10,883 nucleotides of DNA from Sedimenticola sp. (GTDB lineage: Bacteria > Pseudomonadota > Gammaproteobacteria > Chromatiales > Chromatiaceae), in contig JAUUYI010000040.1 of assembly GCA_030590525.1 (NCBI GenBank), positions 1 to 10,883 of the forward strand. The letters are read 5' to 3'. This document shows, piece after piece, positions 8,274-10,883 of the stretch; within the stretch, counting starts at the first letter, position 1; each line of letters starts with the position of its first letter. The position numbers and the translations under genes are program-made. Below the pieces are notes generated by a model. It made no database searches and had not been told where the DNA came from. It was given only the letters and a program-made list of their open reading frames with translations.

Positions 8274-9275
8274 ATGAGAATCAAACTGTTCCACCGCTCA
8301 TTCCCGCTCTGGGTGATCGCCGGCCTGTTCATTGCGGCACCTGCGTTAGCTGGAAAACCCACCGGATTCGACCGGGAAAAGGAAGAATTCGTGCAGGAGA
8401 TGGTCGATAAACACGGCTTCGATAAGCTTTGGCTGCAGCAACTCATGGCACGGGCGAAATACCAGCAAACGATTATCGATGCCATCAGCCGGCCGGCGGA
8501 GGGCAAGGCATGGCGCCAGTACCGCCCCATCTTCGTAACCAGCGCGCGGGCTGCGGAGGGAGCGGTTTTCTGGAGGGAAAACCAGGCCTTGCTGAAGCGG
8601 GCAGAGCAGAAATACGGGGTCCCGCCCGACATCATCGTCGCTATCATCGGTGTAGAGACCCGCTACGGCAGGCATTCCGGAAAATATCGGGTGATGGACT
8701 CACTCAGCACCCTGGCATTCGGCTATCCCAAGCGCAGTAAGTTCTTCCGTAAACAACTGGAAGAATTCCTGTTGCTCTCCCGGGAAGAGGGCCTGGACCC
8801 GCTCACTTCCAAAGGCTCCTACGCCGGTGCCATAGGCAAACCCCAGTTCATCCCCAGCAGCTATCGCAGTTATGCGGTAGACTTCGATGGCGACGGCCAA
8901 CGCAACCTGCTGACCGACAATGCCGATGTCATCGGCAGTGTGGCGGCCTACTTCAAGCGTCACGGCTGGCGGCAGGGCGCCCCCATAACCAGCAGGGCAA
9001 AAGGTGCCAACGACAGCCACCAGCATTATGTCGATGCGGGCATGAAACCCTCAATTCCCCTCGCCGAATTGCGCAAGGCAGGCATCACCGGAGAGCAGAA
9101 GCTGCCAGGAGAGAGCCTGGCATCATTGGTCAGACTGGAGGGGAAAAACGGCCCGGAATACTGGCTTGGATTGAAAAATTTCTATGTCATCACCCGCTAC
9201 AATCACAGCAATCTCTACGCCATGGCGGTCTATCAGCTGAGCCGGGAGATCGCCAGGCAGCATCAGGATGGTTAG
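8274..9275 (+). CDS. mltB: Lytic murein transglycosylase B, predicted soluble periplasmic form
   Basis: MltB cleaves the MurNAc-GlcNAc bond of peptidoglycan with formation of 1,6-anhydroMurNAc. This 333-residue protein has an N-terminal export signal with hydrophobic core at about 11-22 and an APALA-G cleavage site near residue 26. No cysteine occurs at a lipobox, so it appears to be a soluble periplasmic protein, unlike the E. coli MltB lipoprotein. The catalytic Glu128 lies in IIGVETRYGRHSG (124-136). GSYAGAIGKPQFIPSSY (181-197) is the conserved family block. DFDGDGQRNLLTDNADVIGS (203-222) resembles the EF-hand-like calcium loop known in MltB. It starts 17 bases after rodA, with a purine-rich GATAGAGAAA stretch upstream, and overlaps rlpA by 8 bases, which places it in the elongation operon. 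Confidence 0.94.
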   Translation: MRIKLFHRSFPLWVIAGLFIAAPALAGKPTGFDREKEEFVQEMVDKHGFDKLWLQQLMARAKYQQTIIDAISRPAEGKAWRQYRPIFVTSARAAEGAVFWRENQALLKRAEQKYGVPPDIIVAIIGVETRYGRHSGKYRVMDSLSTLAFGYPKRSKFFRKQLEEFLLLSREEGLDPLTSKGSYAGAIGKPQFIPSSYRSYAVDFDGDGQRNLLTDNADVIGSVAAYFKRHGWRQGAPITSRAKGANDSHQHYVDAGMKPSIPLAELRKAGITGEQKLPGESLASLVRLEGKNGPEYWLGLKNFYVITRYNHSNLYAMAVYQLSREIARQHQDG

Positions 9276-10137
9276 GCATTTTCAACAGGTTGCCCTGTTC
9301 AGGCAGCCTCCTGCCTGGGGTATCCTGCTGACCGTATTACTGACGGCATGTTCAACGACACCCCCGCAAGAGCCCCCGGCCCCGCCGTCAGCAGTGGAGG
9401 TAGAGGCCACCGACGGCGCACCCTCCAGACGGCTGAACCCGGATCAGATTGCCGATGCCATCCCCCGGGATGAGCCCAGGAGCCGCTACGGCAACCCCCC
9501 CTCTTACATAGTGTTCGGCCAGGATTATCAGGTAATGAAGAGTGGCACAGGCCATGTGGAGCGGGGGGTTGCCTCCTGGTACGGCAGCAAATTCCACGGC
9601 CGCCGCACCAGCAGTGGAGAGCCCTACGACATGTACGCCATGACCGCAGCGCACAAGACGCTGCCCCTCCCCTCTTATGTGCGGGTTAGCAACCTGCGCA
9701 ATGGCCGCACCGCCGTAGTCAAGGTCAATGACCGGGGACCGTTTCACGAAAACCGCATTATCGACCTCTCCTATGCAGCGGCGACCAAACTGGGGGTCCT
9801 GGGCCAGGGTACCGCGCCGGTGGCGATAGAAGTGCTCGAGCCGGCGCAGCCGCAGCCTCCCCCGGAGAGACGACCACAACAGCTGGAGAAAACACCGATC
9901 AGCCCGAGTATGTTCATTCAGGTGGGGGCATTTTCCAGCCGGGTGAATGCGGAGCGGCTGCAGAAGCGACTGCAACCGAGCATCCAGAGACCGCTGCGTA
10001 TCCAGCAGGCCCGGCACGACGATCGCCCTCTGTTCCGGGTACAGATCGGCCCCCTCCAGCGGATCGAACAGGCAGATACCCTTACCAACCGACTGGTAAC
10101 CCTGGGTATCAACAACCCACATATCGTCCTCGAGTAG
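9268..10137 (+). CDS. rlpA: Septal ring lytic transglycosylase RlpA (lipoprotein with SPOR domain)
   Basis: RlpA is an outer-membrane lipoprotein that, in Pseudomonas, cleaves glycan strands lacking stem peptides. The 289 residues show a signal peptide with lipobox LTAC (Cys28), a proline-rich linker (about 31-41), a double-psi beta-barrel domain (about 98-191) and a C-terminal SPOR domain (about 214-288) beginning FIQVGAFSSRVNAERL. In the barrel domain VASWYGSKFHGRRTSSGEPY (101-120) and VKVNDRGPFHENRIIDLS (151-168) are diagnostic. Glu118, Asp121 and His129 sit where the active-site acidic and histidine residues are placed in Pseudomonas RlpA. SPOR domains bind denuded glycan at division sites. 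The ATG overlaps the end of mltB by 8 bases. Both catalytic and targeting parts appear complete. Confidence 0.95.
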   Translation: MVRHFQQVALFRQPPAWGILLTVLLTACSTTPPQEPPAPPSAVEVEATDGAPSRRLNPDQIADAIPRDEPRSRYGNPPSYIVFGQDYQVMKSGTGHVERGVASWYGSKFHGRRTSSGEPYDMYAMTAAHKTLPLPSYVRVSNLRNGRTAVVKVNDRGPFHENRIIDLSYAAATKLGVLGQGTAPVAIEVLEPAQPQPPPERRPQQLEKTPISPSMFIQVGAFSSRVNAERLQKRLQPSIQRPLRIQQARHDDRPLFRVQIGPLQRIEQADTLTNRLVTLGINNPHIVLE

Positions 10138-10263
10138 CTTCCAGGAGCCTCTGCCACCATCGCAGCAGATTCCCTCCAGCTCCGGCATGCTCCCAGGACT
10201 TTTACCGCTGATCGGTATATATTCTCCTGGAATTCACCAACAAGTAGAAGGATCGAACCGCAC
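10138..10263 (+). promoter_or_regulatory. rlpA-dacA intergenic region with possible dacA promoter
   Basis: This 126-bp gap is the largest since mreC and could hold a promoter for dacA. TATATT (10218-10223) is a fair -10 hexamer, about 40 bases before the start codon. The bases 17 upstream (AGGACT at 10195-10200) are a poor -35, so the promoter is only tentative. A ribosome site AAGGA is at 10248-10252, 11 bases before the GTG. I see no clear intrinsic terminator after rlpA, so read-through from the operon is also possible. Confidence 0.35.
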
Positions 10264-10883
10264 GTGACCGCTTCACACATCCGATACACCCTGTTTACAG
10301 GACTGTTACTGGCACTCCTGCTGTTGACCACAGCCTTCGCCGCCACACCGATACCAGCCCCGCCGAAGATCGCAGCCAACGGCTGGCTCCTGATCGATTT
10401 CAACAGTGGCCGGATCCTGGGCGAGAGCAACGCCGATCAACCTCTGGAACCTGCCAGCCTGACCAAGATAATGACCGCTTACGTCGTGATGCGGGAGATC
10501 CGGGAGGGCAACGTCGGGCTGGACGATGAAGTCCTGGTGAGCAAAAAGGCCTGGCGTACCCCTGGTTCCAGGATGTTTATCGAGGTAAACAAAAAGGTTC
10601 CGGTAAAACAGCTGTTGCACGGCATGATCATCCAGTCCGGAAACGATGCCAGCGTAGCCCTGGCCGAGCAGGTCGCCGGCAGTGAAGAGGCGTTCGCCGC
10701 CCTGATGAATGAGCATGCCCGACGTCTGGGGATGACCGACACCCAGTTCATCAACAGCACCGGCCTCCCGGCTGAGAATCACTACACAACCGCCCGGGAC
10801 ATAGCTAAAGTTGCATCTGCCACCATTCGGGAATTTCCAGAATTCTATCCCTGGTATGCGGTAAAGGAGTTCACCTACAACAA
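10264..10883 (+). CDS. dacA: D-alanyl-D-alanine carboxypeptidase, PBP5/PBP6 type (3' end beyond window)
   Basis: DacA removes the terminal D-alanine from pentapeptide stems in the periplasm, limiting the donors available for cross-linking and helping keep cell shape. The window holds about 206 codons from a GTG start. The N-terminus has a signal peptide (hydrophobic core about 9-24, cleavage near TAFA-A at 26). Serine-peptidase motifs are visible: SxxK as Ser65-Leu-Thr-Lys68 in EPASLTKIMTAY, and SxN as Ser125-Gly-Asn127 in IIQSGNDASVALAE. GWLLIDFNSGRIL (40-52) and FINSTGLP (162-169) are typical. The KTG motif and the C-terminal amphipathic membrane anchor lie past the right edge and cannot be checked. 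No in-frame ATG precedes the signal peptide, so GTG with AAGGA 11 bases upstream is the best start. PBP5 and PBP6 paralogues cannot be told apart here. Confidence 0.94.
   Translation, partial: MTASHIRYTLFTGLLLALLLLTTAFAATPIPAPPKIAANGWLLIDFNSGRILGESNADQPLEPASLTKIMTAYVVMREIREGNVGLDDEVLVSKKAWRTPGSRMFIEVNKKVPVKQLLHGMIIQSGNDASVALAEQVAGSEEAFAALMNEHARRLGMTDTQFINSTGLPAENHYTTARDIAKVASATIREFPEFYPWYAVKEFTYN

Noticed and set aside
9388..10188. A 266-codon minus-strand open frame opposite rlpA
   Set aside because: The plus strand encodes a complete RlpA with lipobox, barrel and SPOR domains. The antisense translation resembles nothing recognisable.

Overview
The window reads as a gammaproteobacterial chromosome segment of moderate-to-high G+C. 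Protein sequences match the gammaproteobacterial versions of GatCAB, MreBCD, PBP2, RodA, MltB, RlpA and DacA closely. Two gene blocks that are separate in Pseudomonas (gatCAB-mreBCD, and mrdA-rodA-mltB-rlpA-dac) lie next to each other here, an order I know from Chromatiales- and Xanthomonas-like gammaproteobacteria. I cannot name the species from the sequence alone.

Layout. Positions 1-1883 (minus strand) hold gatC-gatA-gatB, the three subunits of the tRNA-dependent amidotransferase. They are joined by 4-base stop/start overlaps, and gatB runs off the left edge. A 369-bp divergent intergenic region follows, most of it a 168-bp imperfect foldback repeat. From 2253 to the right edge all genes lie on the plus strand and build the cell wall of a rod-shaped cell: mreB (actin-like scaffold), mreC and mreD (membrane linkers), mrdA (PBP2 transpeptidase), rodA (glycan polymerase), mltB and rlpA (lytic transglycosylases) and the start of dacA (PBP5-type DD-carboxypeptidase, cut by the right edge). 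From mreC to rlpA the genes are packed with gaps of 17 bp or less or short overlaps, as expected of one operon. MreBCD, PBP2 and RodA form the elongasome. MltB, RlpA and DacA trim or cleave the peptidoglycan it makes.

The non-routine part is DNA between genes. mreB is separated from mreC by 607 bp without a credible gene. That gap holds a nearly perfect 60-bp hairpin starting one base after the mreB stop, a 161-bp foldback repeat with 26-bp terminal arms, and a second, interrupted copy of the same family carrying about 105 bp of unrelated repeat-like DNA. With the foldback upstream of mreB, at least three types of palindromic repeat surround this one essential gene. I found no RNA gene, CRISPR array, transposase gene or novel protein system. 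All twelve genes are recognisable housekeeping genes.
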